Shown: positions 4,838-5,357 of the stretch, piece after piece
Position numbering within the stretch: the first letter of the stretch is position 1
Layout: each line of letters opens with the position of its first letter
From: DHVE2 group archaeon
GTDB lineage: Archaea > Thermoplasmatota > Thermoplasmata > Thermoplasmatales > Aciduliprofundaceae
Reading direction: 5' to 3'
Assembly: GCA_027014065.1 (NCBI GenBank)
Contig: JALWEL010000029.1
Span: forward strand, 1-5,357
DNA length: 5,357 bases
Made by a program: the position numbers and the translations under genes
The notes under the pieces: model-generated
Told to the model about the DNA's origin: nothing
The model's input: only the letters and a program-made list of their open reading frames with translations
Databases searched by the model: none

Positions 4838-5357
4838 ATGAAATCGAAGAAGGCAGATCTAATTGAGAAATGGCTTAAGGAGGGCACGGATGACGCGAAG
4901 AATATAATTGATTTGCCGTGGAATGTTCAGAGGGAGGAAGATAAGGAAAATGATGCGATAATTCTGGTGGCAAAGCATCTTCGTTTTCCTATGCCCATAG
5001 TTTTTAGAATCGATGATTACAATACAACGGTGATGCTGGAGATAGATTACGCTACGGACAGCATGGATCCCAAGCAAAGAATGGAGATATATAGGAATCT
5101 TCTAAAAATTAATACCGAGCTTCCCTATATAAAGGTGGGTTTGATAGGTGATGACCTCTATGTTATTCTGGTTGGAGAAATAGAAACAAAAATCGTGGAT
5201 CACGATGTGTTGAACAATTACATGGAGATAGTGGTCAACGGACTTTACAAAGTCGCGTCATCTTTGGGGCTCGAGGAGGATCTTATTCAATTGACCATGG
5301 AAAATATAGTGTCACTCGTGGACGAGCAGAGAAAGAGCAGGATGAAAAAAGAGGCGA
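4838..5357 (+). CDS. Uncharacterised YbjN-like protein, 3' end cut by the window
   Basis: Open from ATG 4838 to the window edge, giving 173 residues with no stop reached. A charged helical N-terminus (1-37) is followed by alternating strands and helices: AIILVAKH (40-47), MPIVFRIDDYNTTVMLEID (52-70), a helix with DPKQRMEIYRNLLKINTEL (77-95), YIKVGLIGDDLYVILVGEIE (97-116), then a helix DHDVLNNYMEIVVNGLYKVA (121-140). The order strands-helix-strands-helix with a turn like GLIGDDLYVIL resembles the YbjN / type III secretion chaperone-like fold; that is my reading of shape, not a sequence match. It ends in a second charged helix (146-173) running off the edge. There is no signal peptide or membrane helix, so it is probably cytoplasmic. 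It has its own leaderless promoter. Confidence 0.85.
   Translation, partial: MKSKKADLIEKWLKEGTDDAKNIIDLPWNVQREEDKENDAIILVAKHLRFPMPIVFRIDDYNTTVMLEIDYATDSMDPKQRMEIYRNLLKINTELPYIKVGLIGDDLYVILVGEIETKIVDHDVLNNYMEIVVNGLYKVASSLGLEEDLIQLTMENIVSLVDEQRKSRMKKEA

Noticed and set aside
4859..5077. A 72-codon minus-strand open frame near the right edge.
   Set aside because: The plus strand here is open to the window edge, with a leaderless promoter and a plausible protein fold; the minus frame is its shadow.
1..5357. Search by eye for CRISPR-like spaced repeats, transposon ends, tRNA or rRNA pieces and toxin-antitoxin pairs.
   Set aside because: Nothing with the required repeat spacing, terminal inverted repeats or conserved RNA segments was found; the window reads as ordinary chromosomal genes.

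Overview
The window looks archaeal, most likely from a Thermoplasmata/DHVE2-type euryarchaeon; the exact taxon is an inference. Several genes have a TATA element about 25-27 bp before the start codon, preceded by a purine-rich BRE-like stretch and with no ribosome binding site, which is the layout of leaderless archaeal transcripts. Gene ends are marked by oligo-T or pyrimidine tracts. The archaeal DUF123-type GIY-YIG protein also fits. No RNA gene, CRISPR array or insertion sequence was seen.

Left part, minus strand: a glutamine synthetase family gene is cut by the left edge (bases 1-948, possibly starting at 999). Directly upstream of it on the same strand lies a 12-helix major facilitator transporter (996-2186). 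The transporter starts at a GTG with a good Shine-Dalgarno. It may be preceded by a 16-residue leaderless leader ORF that overlaps its start.

Centre: the 155-bp gap between the transporter and hutU is a compact divergent control region. It holds one TATA element facing each way and, between them, a perfect tandem duplication of an 11-bp unit. Rightward lies a complete urocanate hydratase gene (hutU), the histidine-degradation enzyme converting urocanate to imidazolone propionate. It has a Leu at the position of the bacterial active-site Cys. No other hut gene is visible here.

Right part, plus strand: 12 bp after hutU, across a T-tract, comes a small GIY-YIG/DUF123 nuclease-like gene. Next is a 68-residue unrecognised protein with the strongest TATA box and Shine-Dalgarno in the window and a palindrome at its expected transcription start. 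Last is a leaderless gene, cut by the right edge, whose product loosely resembles the YbjN / type III secretion chaperone-like fold.

A plausible joint reading, by inference, is nitrogen metabolism. Histidine breakdown through HutU releases nitrogen, a glutamine synthetase can capture ammonia, and the transporter sharing the hutU control region may move a related compound. The three genes to the right show no clear link to this theme. The most noteworthy signals are regulatory: the tandem 11-bp repeat, the leader ORF, and the palindrome before the small gene.
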